Assembly: GCA_964613035.1 (NCBI GenBank)
Contig: CAZTFQ010000005.1
Location: forward strand, 1-64,000
Length of the DNA stretch: 64,000 nucleotides
Origin: CAVIQK01 sp964613035
Lineage (GTDB): Bacteria; Bacillota; Clostridia; Christensenellales; DTU072
Direction of reading: 5' to 3'
Part shown: piece by piece, positions 27,701-34,882 of the stretch
Layout of the letters: every line of letters begins with the position of its first letter
Numbering within the stretch: the first letter of the stretch is position 1
The notes under the pieces: generated by a model
What the model was told of the DNA's origin: nothing
Databases searched by the model: none
What the model saw: only the letters and a program-made list of their open reading frames with translations
Program-made: the position numbers and the translations under genes

Positions 27701-30700
27701 AGTCTTGCCTATAATCAGCGTACGGGTTTCGAATCCCACCGCTCCGATCGTTTCGTCGCCGTCGAGAAGGACCGCATCCGATCCGTACACGGTCTCGACG
27801 GACCCCAGAGATATTTTGACGGACTTGGGGAGAATGACGTAGTAGATGTCGGAGAAGTCTCCTTCAAGATTGTAATCTGAAGCGGATAACGTACCCATTG
27901 AGACGGTATAATAACCGACGTTTTTTCCTCTTACGGTCTCGCCGCCGTTTTCTTCGGAAGTACCGTAACGAGTACGGAGCAATTCTCCGTCGAGAGAATC
28001 TCCATCTATAAGTCCCTCCACGATATAATACGAAGAGTCGAGGGCTATTTCGCCGTCGCCGTAAGTCGTATAAACTCTATGGGGATTGCCATGCGAATTA
28101 TCGTTGTCGTTGCGGAATATGACGGTGGCGGATTTTTTTTCGATGAAATAAGTCGTTGTCCCGAGAGTGACGTTATAGTTGGAGAGGAAAGATTTCTCTC
28201 CGAAGACGGCAAGGGATATCGTATAAGTACCCGCGTGTAAAAGAGAATCCTTTTCCGTGCCGTTGTCGTCGACGTATAAGAACTCCACGCGTATATCGTC
28301 GCGAGTTTCTCCGTCGGCAAATCCTATGAAAATCAAACGAGAATCCAAATCGGAGACGGCTTTTTTATCATAAACTTTGGAATAATTCTCGTCCGAGGCG
28401 AAGCCTATATACAGAGCCGCGGGAGAAACTCTCAGATTCATCGAGGAGTCCTCGAAGGCGTTGATATCGGCGGTTTCGTCCAGCGACAAAACGATCGTAT
28501 AATCGCCCGCGGGGAGATAATCGAGGTAGTCGTCCTTACCCGCGACGCGGTATTTGTTTTTCTCGTTATCGAAAACGTATTTTTCGGACGTGCCGTAAAA
28601 AATCGTAGAGACCGAGAGGTCTTTTTCTATACCGTCCAGATAAGACGAAAAACCGATTTCGGGTAAAACTCCGTAGTAATACTCGTAAACGTTGGTCGAA
28701 TCGTAAGTGACGGTTACGATTTTCCTATCCTTAAGCCTGACTGTGAAGTCTGTCGAATAAGTCGTGCCGTCGACGGTTTTTTCAATAGTCAAGACGACGA
28801 CGCTCGTTTTGTCCAGCTCTATGGTGTTGAAAGCGTCGACGTCGAAATTTTTCAGCATATCGACGGTTATGCTTCCGCCTATCACTCTGTCGCCGTTGTC
28901 ATAGACGTAGGAATATGAAGACTTCTCTCCGTCGTAGGTAAGAAGAACATTACCGTCGATATATAAAGTTTCTTTCTCTATGTATTCGTTTTTGGGAGAG
29001 GAAGATATTTCTATTCCGACGAGGCTTCTTCTATATACCTCGAGAGGCAAAGTCGCGGTATAGCCCTTATACTCGATCGTCAACGTCAAGACGGTCGTAG
29101 CGTCGTTATGTCTTAAAGAAGAGTCGTATCCGCTAATCGATATCGGAGAATAATCCACGCCGAGAGGAATAGTCGAGGTCGAACCGTCTTCGTAATTAAG
29201 GTCGATGACAACGTCGGAGAAGACTTCGTCCGTAAGCGACATCCCCTCGACGACGGAGACTATGGCGCCCTCTTTAACTCTGACCGCAATGCTCTTCAAG
29301 ACTTTTTCGGTGACGGTGACGGGGAACGAATACTCGACGGTTTCGTTATCTTTATATACGATAGTCGCGATTCTGTTGCCGGGGAGAGAGACGAATTCTT
29401 TCACCGTGAAATCGTCTTCCGTAACGGGCAAAGTCGAAAAAGAACCGTTCTTATAATCGACCCTAAGTTTCCAGCCCGAAAACGGTGCGTCGGAAAGGAT
29501 TATATCTCTTCCTTCCGTTATCGACACGTTCACGTCGCCTTCGTCAAGGGTAACGGAAACAGCCACGTCGTACACGACGGTGAGTTTCAATCTGCCGTCC
29601 TCTACGTCGAGGACTTCTTTATGAGTGGGAGTATAGTCGACGGATACGGGTTGACCGTCTACAAGCACGTCGACGTCGTACGTATGGGGATTGCCTACGG
29701 TAACTTCATCGTAATTGTCGGGAAGATTCAGCGTGAAGTCGACGTACGAAGAGGTATCGTTGTTATAAAAAGCGATCAATTCGAAAATATCCTGAGAAAG
29801 TATTTCGAAAGAAGTAACGACCGAGAGCGTCGCGTCGGGCTTAAGACGGAGAGTATAAGAAGAAACGACTTTTTCTATAACGCGTAAAGTAAACGACGTC
29901 GAAACGGTTACGCCGCCCGAATAATCCGAGAGGACCGAGATTGTGACGGTACGTTCTCCCAAAGCGAGGTCGGACTTTTCGTAATCGGAAGTAAATATCG
30001 GAGAGGTTATCGAGACCGTAGAAGAGGATCCGTCTTCATAGAGAATATCCGCTGTATACGACGAGGGCAGATATTTGCCTTCCGTCACTTCAATAGAAGC
30101 ATCCGAGACGGATACGGCGGTAAGGTAGTTATGGACGGTTACTTCAAACGTCCCCGCTTCTATTCCGAGATATTCCGCCCTGATCGTCAAGGTATCGGAA
30201 TACAAGCCGTCCGACAGCGGATAGAAAGAAATTTCTTCGTCGTCGATATAGAATTTCCAGGCGGCATCCGAAAAATCCGTAACGACGTCGGGGGTCTTGG
30301 ACACGTCTCTATATGTAAGCAGAGCGCTCAAGCCTTCCGGGGTTCTGTCGAGAGGGGCGCCTTTAACGTAATCGACGAGGACCGTCCCCGTAAGGCTGAC
30401 GGAAGCCACTTCGGAAAAGACCGTCACGTCGAATTCTCTGACGGCGTCGAGATAAGTCACCGTCAACGTCAGCGTACCGAAGTCGGTCAAATCGAATCCC
30501 GAGACGTAAGGTAGAATATCGGATCCTTCATACACGACGACGTACGCGTCGGTCGCGTCGTCGGGGTCTTCATAGACGGCTTCCAATCGGGCTCCGGTCA
30601 TATCGAGATAATCGGAAGAATTTTGTTGATATTCTCTTCTGGAAGGCGCGGTGAAAACGAGCTTGTCTCGATTGAACACGGCAGTCTCGGTAACAACGGA

Positions 30701-32281
30701 TATTTCCAGTTTTTTAGACAGATTTTCCGCGTCGGTATAGGAAAGCGAAATATAAGAAGTTCCCGACTCGGACACGAGAATTTCGGAGTCTTTTTTCACC
30801 AAGCCGTAGCCTAAAGAAACGGTGAAGTCGGACGGAACGAGAGACGCCCTTCTGCCGCTGTTATAAACCGCCGTATAGAGATAATCGTCGAGATCTATCG
30901 TATCGGTCGCGTAGCCGAAAAACTTAACCGAAGCGTAGTCGGAGATGTCGAGATATCTGTCGTAATCGGACGATGGTAGATTATCCTTAAGCTCGACCGA
31001 AATACGGTCTATGTACTCGGGGATGACTTCGACCGTCAATCTGTACACGCCGTCGTATTCCGTACCGTCGTCCTTAAGGAAACGTATATACAGCGAATAG
31101 GAATCTTCCGCGGAATTATCGTAACCGGAGATATAAAAACCGTCGCCGTCGTAGCGGTCTTCCGATTCGTTATAAATAACGTCGAGGGAAAGGTTACGGA
31201 CGGACGTCTGGTCGTTGTAATCGAAAGAAATCGTCGCGCCGTCGAGGACGAGACCTCTGACGTCTCTCTCTATAAGTCGAGGGAGGTTATCGACGACGAC
31301 CGTATCGACGCGGACGTCTTTATTAACCACAGAGAGCCATACGGCGGAAGCGGTTTTCAAGACGTCGGACGAAGGTGTCTCTTGAAAATAAACGTACATC
31401 AAACGCTCGCCGACCGTCGACGAATCGAAAGACGTGCCATCTGCCGACAATGCGTAGACTATAGAATCGGGGCAAGATCGCGCATAGAAAGTACCGTCGG
31501 ATTTTTTAACGACGTCGGTGACCACTTCCGTTACGCCGTCGGCGCGTCTGAGTCTCAACGTAAGTCCGGACAAATCGATATCGTCGCCTAGGGCGTATTT
31601 CGTTTTAGTCGGATAAAAACCCGCTAGAGAGACGCTTTTGAAATCGGCATCGGTAAGATTGACCGTATACGAGGCGTATACGTTGTCGTAGAGCAAAAAT
31701 CTGAGAGTTTGAACTCCGAGGCGTTGTTTGTCGTATTTGTAATCGGCGTCTTCCTGATTGACCTGATTGGCATAAGAAAGAGTAAACGTCTCCGTATAGG
31801 GGGTGCCGTCCGACTTGAGTTTATCGTACACGACGGTGGCGATCGCGTCGGTGAAATCCAACTCGGAGCCCACGGAGTACTCCGTCTTCACGTTTTCGGA
31901 AACGGTAATCGAGTCGATATTCTTAGGTCGATAGACGTTGACTTTTAGCGAGAGGGACTTCTCTATACTGCCGTACGAATAGGACACCGTGACGATCTGC
32001 TCGCCGACGGAGTCTTTATCGAATCCGACGACGGTACACTTTTCTACGATATCGACAATCTCCGAGGCACCGTTGGAATAAGTGACCACGAGTGCGGTAC
32101 TGCCGAAGTCTAACGTATCGCCCTGTTCTATTCCGTCGGTTACGAAGGACGGCGTATCCGTAAGGCGAACGGACGTTACGTCGTAGTTTTCCGCGCATGC
32201 GAAAAGCATAGCCGACGACAAAGTCAAAAGGATAAGAACGAATATGAATATAATAAATTTTTTCGCGCGATAATCTTTCAT
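18725..32281 (-). CDS. Giant 4518-residue Ig-like/MBG surface lipoprotein
   Basis: A signal peptide with lipobox L-F-A-C (Cys 29) anchors this protein outside the membrane. Residues about 35-1190 are consecutive bacterial Ig-like units of the Big_3 type, each with a YxxGxxLDLSGL-like opening, a DGS turn and a GxxTVTVxY strand. From about 1190 to 3320 the units are MBG type (VYDK, TYGD, VVYSG and NYNV landmarks). Inside this region lie inserted arrays of tyrosine-rich repeats of about 30 residues (about 1515-1639 and 2456-2874). The last 1200 residues contain three segments with DGxVHxxxV and VxVDG patterns, as in LamG/concanavalin-like lectin domains. There is no LPxTG or C-terminal anchor. 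The only plausible start has no ribosome binding site and lies about 4 nt from the predicted start point. It overlaps the transferase gene at 18725-18728. A stalk-like adhesin or glycan binder is the likely role. Confidence 0.9.
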   Translation of the reverse strand: MKDYRAKKFIIFIFVLILLTLSSAMLFACAENYDVTSVRLTDTPSFVTDGIEQGDTLDFGSTALVVTYSNGASEIVDIVEKCTVVGFDKDSVGEQIVTVSYSYGSIEKSLSLKVNVYRPKNIDSITVSENVKTEYSVGSELDFTDAIATVVYDKLKSDGTPYTETFTLSYANQVNQEDADYKYDKQRLGVQTLRFLLYDNVYASYTVNLTDADFKSVSLAGFYPTKTKYALGDDIDLSGLTLRLRRADGVTEVVTDVVKKSDGTFYARSCPDSIVYALSADGTSFDSSTVGERLMYVYFQETPSSDVLKTASAVWLSVVNKDVRVDTVVVDNLPRLIERDVRGLVLDGATISFDYNDQTSVRNLSLDVIYNESEDRYDGDGFYISGYDNSAEDSYSLYIRFLKDDGTEYDGVYRLTVEVIPEYIDRISVELKDNLPSSDYDRYLDISDYASVKFFGYATDTIDLDDYLYTAVYNSGRRASLVPSDFTVSLGYGLVKKDSEILVSESGTSYISLSYTDAENLSKKLEISVVTETAVFNRDKLVFTAPSRREYQQNSSDYLDMTGARLEAVYEDPDDATDAYVVVYEGSDILPYVSGFDLTDFGTLTLTVTYLDAVREFDVTVFSEVASVSLTGTVLVDYVKGAPLDRTPEGLSALLTYRDVSKTPDVVTDFSDAAWKFYIDDEEISFYPLSDGLYSDTLTIRAEYLGIEAGTFEVTVHNYLTAVSVSDASIEVTEGKYLPSSYTADILYEDGSSSTVSITSPIFTSDYEKSDLALGERTVTISVLSDYSGGVTVSTSFTLRVIEKVVSSYTLRLKPDATLSVVTSFEILSQDIFELIAFYNNDTSSYVDFTLNLPDNYDEVTVGNPHTYDVDVLVDGQPVSVDYTPTHKEVLDVEDGRLKLTVVYDVAVSVTLDEGDVNVSITEGRDIILSDAPFSGWKLRVDYKNGSFSTLPVTEDDFTVKEFVSLPGNRIATIVYKDNETVEYSFPVTVTEKVLKSIAVRVKEGAIVSVVEGMSLTDEVFSDVVIDLNYEDGSTSTIPLGVDYSPISISGYDSSLRHNDATTVLTLTIEYKGYTATLPLEVYRRSLVGIEISSSPKNEYIEKETLYIDGNVLLTYDGEKSSYSYVYDNGDRVIGGSITVDMLKNFDVDAFNTIELDKTSVVVLTIEKTVDGTTYSTDFTVRLKDRKIVTVTYDSTNVYEYYYGVLPEIGFSSYLDGIEKDLSVSTIFYGTSEKYVFDNEKNKYRVAGKDDYLDYLPAGDYTIVLSLDETADINAFEDSSMNLRVSPAALYIGFASDENYSKVYDKKAVSDLDSRLIFIGFADGETRDDIRVEFLYVDDNGTEKDSLLHAGTYTISLAVFGEKSFLSNYNVTLGTTTYFIEKKSATVIFRNDNDNSHGNPHRVYTTYGDGEIALDSSYYIVEGLIDGDSLDGELLRTRYGTSEENGGETVRGKNVGYYTVSMGTLSASDYNLEGDFSDIYYVILPKSVKISLGSVETVYGSDAVLLDGDETIGAVGFETRTLIIGKTRYLIRDTRILEETSCGVIDLSSDETTFTIASATYSVKGTYVRYNGSTVIGASFDADNKEIVLRGNRYYYEDGLIYKRVATLDKSTSSVTFLSGSKTYYYREKSLPEFYLIYSGLEYDEEPLNGTVVSLTYRNGRLTDEVSGLGISFAVTFDGSSVYPVGVGIYEVSGLTDGIEILGNNYVVDIIEKSSFTVTPKTVTVLPESLSKVYSGIIGTDPELSYTVIGVETQDFDAVYGSRISREEGENASTYAYSCGELTSTAFPDYIFVMDTLTDFVIEKKSVTLSFDGSELKKEYDGMLPYLDMTVRGTFRDIDGNVWDGVDRTKTSIEFYNPSAGVGRYEMSLVSSDGNHVVTLDKEYGYTIETKKVEVSFEIELASGYVSLEDGDEIVYDYLKTRRIRAVVTDGAVEGESLGVMVDLDSVIDVKDSYTVTATALTGSNNYSMAASYKVTFSVVKKTVYVVFDGDDLTATYDSVSTIRDKYRLTSDIDATEPLNNNNEISYIKQYLSVTGQGTSFNPDGYVIKLNSGSEYFSNYNLVLRSDAEYASSYFEDGVYVAGRGGMKNSSLIFFVNKKTAFVSIADSYLSKVYDETAPSVISVSVDGGIGQKVRKALVYTRLTGPDELSVYSTSDIGTFSVSIDNTLLDGDAANYYCILDRSDYVYEIRPRTVTVSFRQGESVNVYRRYNGLAPAHDDVVSTASVDYVNREIYVSDYLTSTDLTVKEILDRAGVKFIFDSSSADVGTYYFSVTDADPNRQFVLGGDTDSLGRLAFEVRPLVLSVTVSSEMYRYYLTDDDYYLGGSAIDSFEKAFEIDTEVYRDGVLTRLTLSDFPELELKTSLDKKAVAMRYVGAIGFNLDASEFSSLYPDYSLPSLSAVAFTVRPSIIDVTIGNEDYASMTYGSDVSEIEKRLLLDGKISYTLPDNVVYSGSIDAASSLISVYDDSYYFVDGFVFLIEGYLGLTSSVLTLGDDVYIVKDNLLYKSEGALVGSSLTVRGRNYTISDSTFTDSEQKSYYKVNYGAQLAGAYYPESGYIRINGVGEFRSLDGTVLAYASCGQLYIDENSLLIDGVVYSYEDSLGYVYRADGRFNTSSGVVTIGSSRYIVSGNKVFEIVGKKTSDSAFTLDGIDYSVVDGMAYRKTDVKGSMHDSYFVIGNYSYYADSDGNVYEIVGMVHSETDRSFILNGKEYSTSGGSSYEMNTSDKTVTVDGDSAVYVYDTTNWFIRKSVTASAPYRFESVGKKDGNVIRMDKNYIVVDYDVYLVSGNLTATSLSTTDFDYVVSTDGYIYMDTEASLGSVDASRTRLTIGETLYRITDNAVYREDTAAGTISTQDREFFINNKTYVYADSASAVIAYDLSLVRFEYYDVDDNLVAMTSSTHVGEYKVRVIFDGIIENYVDNVRYTGNYTFVSDEKPFSVTKAPVYAELSGTLDWTYRQSPVEGEDFSALNISDIFAFTDAAGNSFDMDGLRYPALTADAENIFRTMASTDVVGKSYILDKNSFERLAEINSDYTFVLKGTAEIRVVKRALTVTLVGVSGDTVSSVLEKTYGDLPVSTELGILYTGFSDTEFEYSAVYYEGQWYVVYNYSETASVNVITPAGEEESTLLDGIVGKKVSLPAFCETFDNDGSSYAKLYSVGRNRIAVDSDGVVWNNYYASTPASFFFDVTARPLKATLVPAMSRYEIIYGSTLKRTSDTESGDYRIDFDGIVESVVVDGKTYLVDTSDALFFDKKDVGFDWLVYSLKVNMNNDGNRLGNPVYISLGNSSTSKLEGLTKNYSLSYDVSENAEICIYNKIESVTVGNGTLYSAVLSSDSYIPVRVFYLDGKESDIIKVYLNGTTVSGITLGESDGSFRYSDSVSGNQLVKITYSELNQGVEGGVDSASVFITLRKYSSSTVTAEDTSGAKEGYKKFAYYVFEKDHEFGISEIIDHVGAIALDYTGDGNADLTFLFAALRTDRVVFDDGVEETISSVDTADGSVVVGGIKYYLSDSDGVTRLYLNRNGSAPSYSYTGYAGRMIMARVVLATDGTTLEEKSVDAEETVSFDWSAFGFDLTFKPTEGQYAEIVASRSDLKVDFDYGTSLTTLPDSLDAYSDRAVTLFNGYKLIFFRVGVTQGRVIYLSKDNFGTYNLVYVDETEPLDNYSIGATDVFAGMKFSLSGDIMTITSEFKAIDRNYVVTGGEQYAFGTKKVLDDGKTYAFTAIAAAGEYDRLRMEYSALPVRGKEGELNFVVFSYNSADLYELSVRLNTSERAVFYVVESVNGKENLTRYETYLDNTDVGYASSIDFFDGKVHYFDVYLNRLSNELTVIIDGIVRYTHSLVRDEGITLDGTAIADVDFRLEDYSEWQDGDRVFYTERVKSEAYFTVKNLSFTVSSVSFSTLGYVNEMSATMIPSGDGASTLYVTEEEPLVWIDIAKYFNVIANYTDGTVTKYYVNGVEVVNYALHLWLSEGLYNLTARLYYEDSVIAEADYSLFVKKNVPLETIDGEEVSYVDPVTIENNSEGILIDGADIKNYNYYRAAFTLIGADGNFDGSVYNLILNIKSSKKGSTAIDTVTSGYYALTLGVKLGNARDYTELTLSADGNRYVLYTYDIDWHTSSEYVVLAYMDDYNHVVTVSVYYGDNKSYTFKLTKDSLRYGVNGSDIDNEKAIEGYTERSRNVLDFVESDGVVGFKVDTIGIELYSLDTHTDIAVRESIYSVVGTDTTGTLTVTAEEGFNSRIAPTTFNPASGQYQAVMIGDGAPHPYALRYNSYSAAFSLTRTTGVATARFIVAENLASDLISMYAAYRKENNFTSTRSIVLVYTDNGTVAELAFYFMSADSQGVYKQTVYSITDRTDPRILSDGEVHTVAVNIFKTKESMSSGSLTTGDIAAFHVQVAVDGVLMTSPTTGKTAAFYFPYYNSLAYWKVYSGSATTASDVDIRDRRFLNEYTMAGAVFENCSVSLYGLMVAECDTLTVTDEFIENEVKGGNPDADNYYYFDYFSELCGLGGALRISEEDRR
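23660..24915 (-). repeat. Main array of tyrosine-rich about-30-residue repeats
   Basis: About 14 consecutive units in the 4518-residue protein share the pattern S-x(3)-hydrophobic-x-hydrophobic-x-G-x2-Y-x-V-x-D-G-x-V-Y-x(5-10). Examples are VVTIGSSRYIVSGNKVFEIVG, in parts TIGSSRYIV and NKVFEIVG; FTLDGIDYSVVDGMAYRK; YFVIGNYSYYADSDGNVYEI; and TRLTIGETLYRITDNAVYRE. Each looks like a pair of beta-hairpins. The array is flanked by MBG domains, as if inserted into one. I know no family with this pattern. Confidence 0.7.
27365..27740 (-). repeat. Second, shorter array of the same repeats
   Basis: Four units lie in an MBG context: RTLIIGKTRYLIRDTRILEE, TTFTIASATYSVKGTYVRY, KEIVLRGNRYYYEDGLIYKR and SSVTFLSGSKTYYYREKSL. 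They have the same Y-x-hydrophobic-x-D-G-x-x-Y core as the main array. Isolated single units also occur near 22,750-22,850 and 21,720-21,800. Confidence 0.65.
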
Positions 32282-32291
32282 AGTTATTTAT

Positions 32292-32320
32292 ATTATAAAT
32301 AAAGTGCCTCACGTAGTCAA
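32292..32320 (-). promoter_or_regulatory. Promoter of the 4518-residue lipoprotein (near-leaderless)
   Basis: TTGACT (32315-32320) and TATAAT (32292-32297) are 17 bp apart on the minus strand. Only 10 bp separate the -10 box from the ATG (32281), so the mRNA would start about 4 nt before the start codon, without a ribosome binding site. Confidence 0.85.
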
Positions 32321-32334
32321 TACGTGGCGGGCAC
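32304..32334. promoter_or_regulatory. Extended dyad over the -35 box of the giant lipoprotein gene
   Basis: CACGTA (32310-32315) and TACGTG (32321-32326) are perfect arms around GTCAA, and outer arms GTGCC (32304-32308) and GGCAC (32330-32334) extend it. The dyad contains the -35 box, so a bound protein would compete with RNA polymerase. Confidence 0.7.
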
Positions 32335-32372
32335 TATTTAACTCGATTTTCACAAAAAAGGAAATAATACGA

Positions 32373-32401
32373 TTAAAAAAGTCCGTTATTTTTCGTAACG
32401 G
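32373..32401 (-). terminator. Intrinsic terminator overlapping the EFR1 stop codon
   Basis: On the minus strand CCGTTA (32401-32396) and TAACGG (32388-32383) enclose CGAAAAA, followed by a T tract (32380-32375). The right arm includes the TAA stop of the EFR1 gene. Confidence 0.75.
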
Positions 32402-33228
32402 GCGAAATATTCTTCGTAATCGTCTCTACAAAAAGAGCAGACGGTGTCGTCCGAGAAGTCGGCGTTGAAATCGTAACGACCGTTGACATGCATAGGCTCG
32501 AGTAGACCTATTTTGAATGCGTCCGCGGGGCATGAGAACGAACATCTGACGCAACCGACGCAGTTTTTTCCGAAATAAAACCGACCGTCTTCGAATTTGA
32601 TATTATTCTCGGGGCAATTATTGACGCACGCCATACATTTGACGCATTTATCCTCGTCTATTCTGAACAGAAGACGAGTATTGAGACGATAAAACGGATA
32701 CTGGACTCTGCAGACCGCGGAGGCGAGTCTTGCCATCGCGGAGACTTTTAGCGGAGAGTCCTCGGCTAGCGTCGCTATCTCTTCAGCTATACGGGGCGCT
32801 CTCAATTTAAGCACGTTAAAAAGTCTTGCCGCCATAGCGTCGGAGTGGCGAAAAATCATATTGTAAGGCATGACCACGTGATATTCTTTTTTAAAAACGT
32901 AGCCTTTTTCCACGAGAATTTTTATTATCCTTAAGCTGGAAGAATTATTGAGCGCGAGAGGCTCTCCCGAGGACTTGAGGACGTAAAAAGGACGTGAATT
33001 ACCGACCGGCAATCCGCGTACGAAGGAGAGGAAATTATATGGCGGATTGAATCCGTAGACGGGATATGAAAGAACGAGGACGGAAAAGTCGTCGTCCATA
33101 GCATCGCCGCCGTCGGTTATCGCGTAAGAAGAAGTTTCGACTGATTTTTTATTCAATTCCGAGCGGACGGTTTCCGCAACTCTCATAGTGTTACCCGTCC
33201 CCGAAAAATAAGCGAATCTGACTTTCAT
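32386..33228 (-). CDS. EFR1-type flavodoxin-ferredoxin protein
   Basis: The 280-residue protein fuses a flavodoxin-like domain to a two-cluster ferredoxin. FAYFSGTGNTMRVAE at residues 5-19 is the FMN phosphate loop and LSYPVYGFNPP the second loop. The C-terminal part has two 4Fe-4S motifs, CVKCMACVNNCPE and CVGCVRCSFSCPAD, near residues 195-230, and a CSFC pair near the end. It should pass electrons between FMN, the clusters and an unknown partner in the cytoplasm. It follows the SDR gene by 2 bp and closes the operon at the terminator 32383-32401. Electron supply to the SDR reaction is possible but unproven. Confidence 0.88.
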   Translation of the reverse strand: MKVRFAYFSGTGNTMRVAETVRSELNKKSVETSSYAITDGGDAMDDDFSVLVLSYPVYGFNPPYNFLSFVRGLPVGNSRPFYVLKSSGEPLALNNSSSLRIIKILVEKGYVFKKEYHVVMPYNMIFRHSDAMAARLFNVLKLRAPRIAEEIATLAEDSPLKVSAMARLASAVCRVQYPFYRLNTRLLFRIDEDKCVKCMACVNNCPENNIKFEDGRFYFGKNCVGCVRCSFSCPADAFKIGLLEPMHVNGRYDFNADFSDDTVCSFCRDDYEEYFARYEK

Positions 33229-33230
33229 TG

Positions 33231-34808
33231 TTATATTTTTCTATATAGGGGGTTACCCTTCTCGTCCAAATAGTAATAGTTGTCCTCGTCGTGCGCGTGG
33301 GAATCGTACCAGACCGCATAGAACGGAGACGACTTGGCTAATTTATCGTAATTCCACACCCCCGTCTTCTGGCATTCTGGGCACCAGAATCCTGCGAGCA
33401 GAACTCTGAGCGTGGTCTTAAACACGTGACCTTCCGAGCACTCGAAAGCAATCGGGTCGTCCGCGCCGTTATAAGTATCGGAGAGGCACTTGCCGCCTCT
33501 GAACTCCGCCATACGCCGTATATCGTCGATGGTGAAGTCGTCGAGTTTTTTATCGAGGTCGTATCCCGGGTCGAGAGTCAGACCTCTCTTTTCCGCACCG
33601 CTCTCGTCGAGGAGTTCTTTTTCTCCGAATCCTTTTTCCGTAACAAGGTTTTTACCCAAAACAGGCTGGTTTTCCCAGTCGATTTTTTTATTTTCGACAT
33701 TGTATCCGTCCTTAAAATTGGCGATGACCTTGGCGTCGACGCGATGTTTCAACCAATACTCGGGGGCATTGGACGTGCGGCGCAACGGGTCTATGACAAG
33801 AGCTTTTACCAGTTTTGTCGGCAACAGTCTAGCCAAAGAGAAGAAAGGATACTTTTTCTTAACTATTCCCCAAAAATCTTCGAAAGAAGTGCTTTGGAAA
33901 CGATATAAGTCGTTAAGCTTACAACTGTCGAGGTACCAAATGCAATGGAAATTGCGATCTTTGTTATAATAAGGCATAAAGAAGCTCTCGGAGGAGCCGC
34001 CTATCAGTTTGAACCCCGCTTTGAAAGTTCCGTACCCGGTAGTACGCATAGAGGCGCCGCCGCCTATATTGTAGACGCCGTACCAACCGCCCTCTTTTCC
34101 GTCCAAATCGTAATCGACGACGTGTTGCATCAACACGCCGCTATCGCGGTCGGAGACCCATTCTATGGGGGTATTCCAGCAAGTATGGAACATAAGACCG
34201 TCGGAGACGTTGTCCGTCAAAAGGGACGGATAGAGGATACCGCTCTGTCTTAAGACCATCCATCTTTTAAGTCCCGATTCCAGTACGTATCTCTCGGCGG
34301 AAGCCTTGGATTGAGCGTAAACGTCGAAGACACTGGGAATGACGGGGTCTCCCACTCTTCCCCACGGGTGACAAAGGTTCCTCTCGCCGTATATGGCGAC
34401 CGTAGAAATATGGACGAAAGAGACGGTTTTTCCCAGAGATTCTTCCTTCTTAACGGCTTTTACCAGATTGACGGTGCCGTTGTAGTTGACTTCTATGGTT
34501 TTTTTTACTTTATGATCGGCTTCGGGAGGAATGACTGCCGCAAGATGAAGGACGTAGTCGGCGTCTTTAACTAACGTCTCGCAATCGCGAGGCGATCTTA
34601 TATCGCCGAAAACGACCTGAAGGCGGTCTCCGTACAAAAGTTTATTTTTAATAACGAAAAGTCGGTCTCCGAAGGTATTGAGAGACAAAATTCTGACAAC
34701 GTAATTTTTATCCGACGACATCAGGGCGCGGAGAGTTTCTTTGCCCATATGACCCGATGCTCCCGTGAGAGCTATCAGGACGCGGTCTTTTTTATCATTA
34801 ATCAGCAT
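33231..34808 (-). CDS. Extended SDR (NAD-dependent epimerase/dehydratase-like) with C-terminal zinc-finger-like domain
   Basis: The 525-residue protein starts with an extended-SDR Rossmann domain: TGASGHMG at residues 15-22, the DADYVLHLAAVIPP segment, a Ser in HISTVAIYGE and the catalytic pair Y164xxxK168 (YAQSK). Residues about 330-420 form a linker region. Residues about 430-480 carry cysteines in the order KC, EC-x2-GH and WCPEC, a treble-clef-like zinc site that such enzymes normally lack. The substrate could be a nucleotide sugar or acyl compound. The start ATG at 34808 lies only 8 bp from TATAAT, so the transcript is predicted leaderless. The gene is co-directional with the aminotransferase-like gene upstream and the EFR1 gene downstream. 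Confidence 0.82.
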   Translation of the reverse strand: MLINDKKDRVLIALTGASGHMGKETLRALMSSDKNYVVRILSLNTFGDRLFVIKNKLLYGDRLQVVFGDIRSPRDCETLVKDADYVLHLAAVIPPEADHKVKKTIEVNYNGTVNLVKAVKKEESLGKTVSFVHISTVAIYGERNLCHPWGRVGDPVIPSVFDVYAQSKASAERYVLESGLKRWMVLRQSGILYPSLLTDNVSDGLMFHTCWNTPIEWVSDRDSGVLMQHVVDYDLDGKEGGWYGVYNIGGGASMRTTGYGTFKAGFKLIGGSSESFFMPYYNKDRNFHCIWYLDSCKLNDLYRFQSTSFEDFWGIVKKKYPFFSLARLLPTKLVKALVIDPLRRTSNAPEYWLKHRVDAKVIANFKDGYNVENKKIDWENQPVLGKNLVTEKGFGEKELLDESGAEKRGLTLDPGYDLDKKLDDFTIDDIRRMAEFRGGKCLSDTYNGADDPIAFECSEGHVFKTTLRVLLAGFWCPECQKTGVWNYDKLAKSSPFYAVWYDSHAHDEDNYYYLDEKGNPLYRKI

Positions 34809-34816
34809 ACGAGCAT

Positions 34817-34845
34817 ATTATATCATCGCCGAAGGAAAAAGACAA
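34817..34845 (-). promoter_or_regulatory. Internal promoter of the SDR gene (leaderless)
   Basis: TTGTCT (34840-34845) and TATAAT (34817-34822) are 17 bp apart on the minus strand. The start codon begins 9 bases after the -10 box, which predicts an mRNA beginning within two bases of the ATG. Confidence 0.8.
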
Positions 34846-34882
34846 GCGATAATAATTTTGAAAATAAACAAATGCGGTTTTC

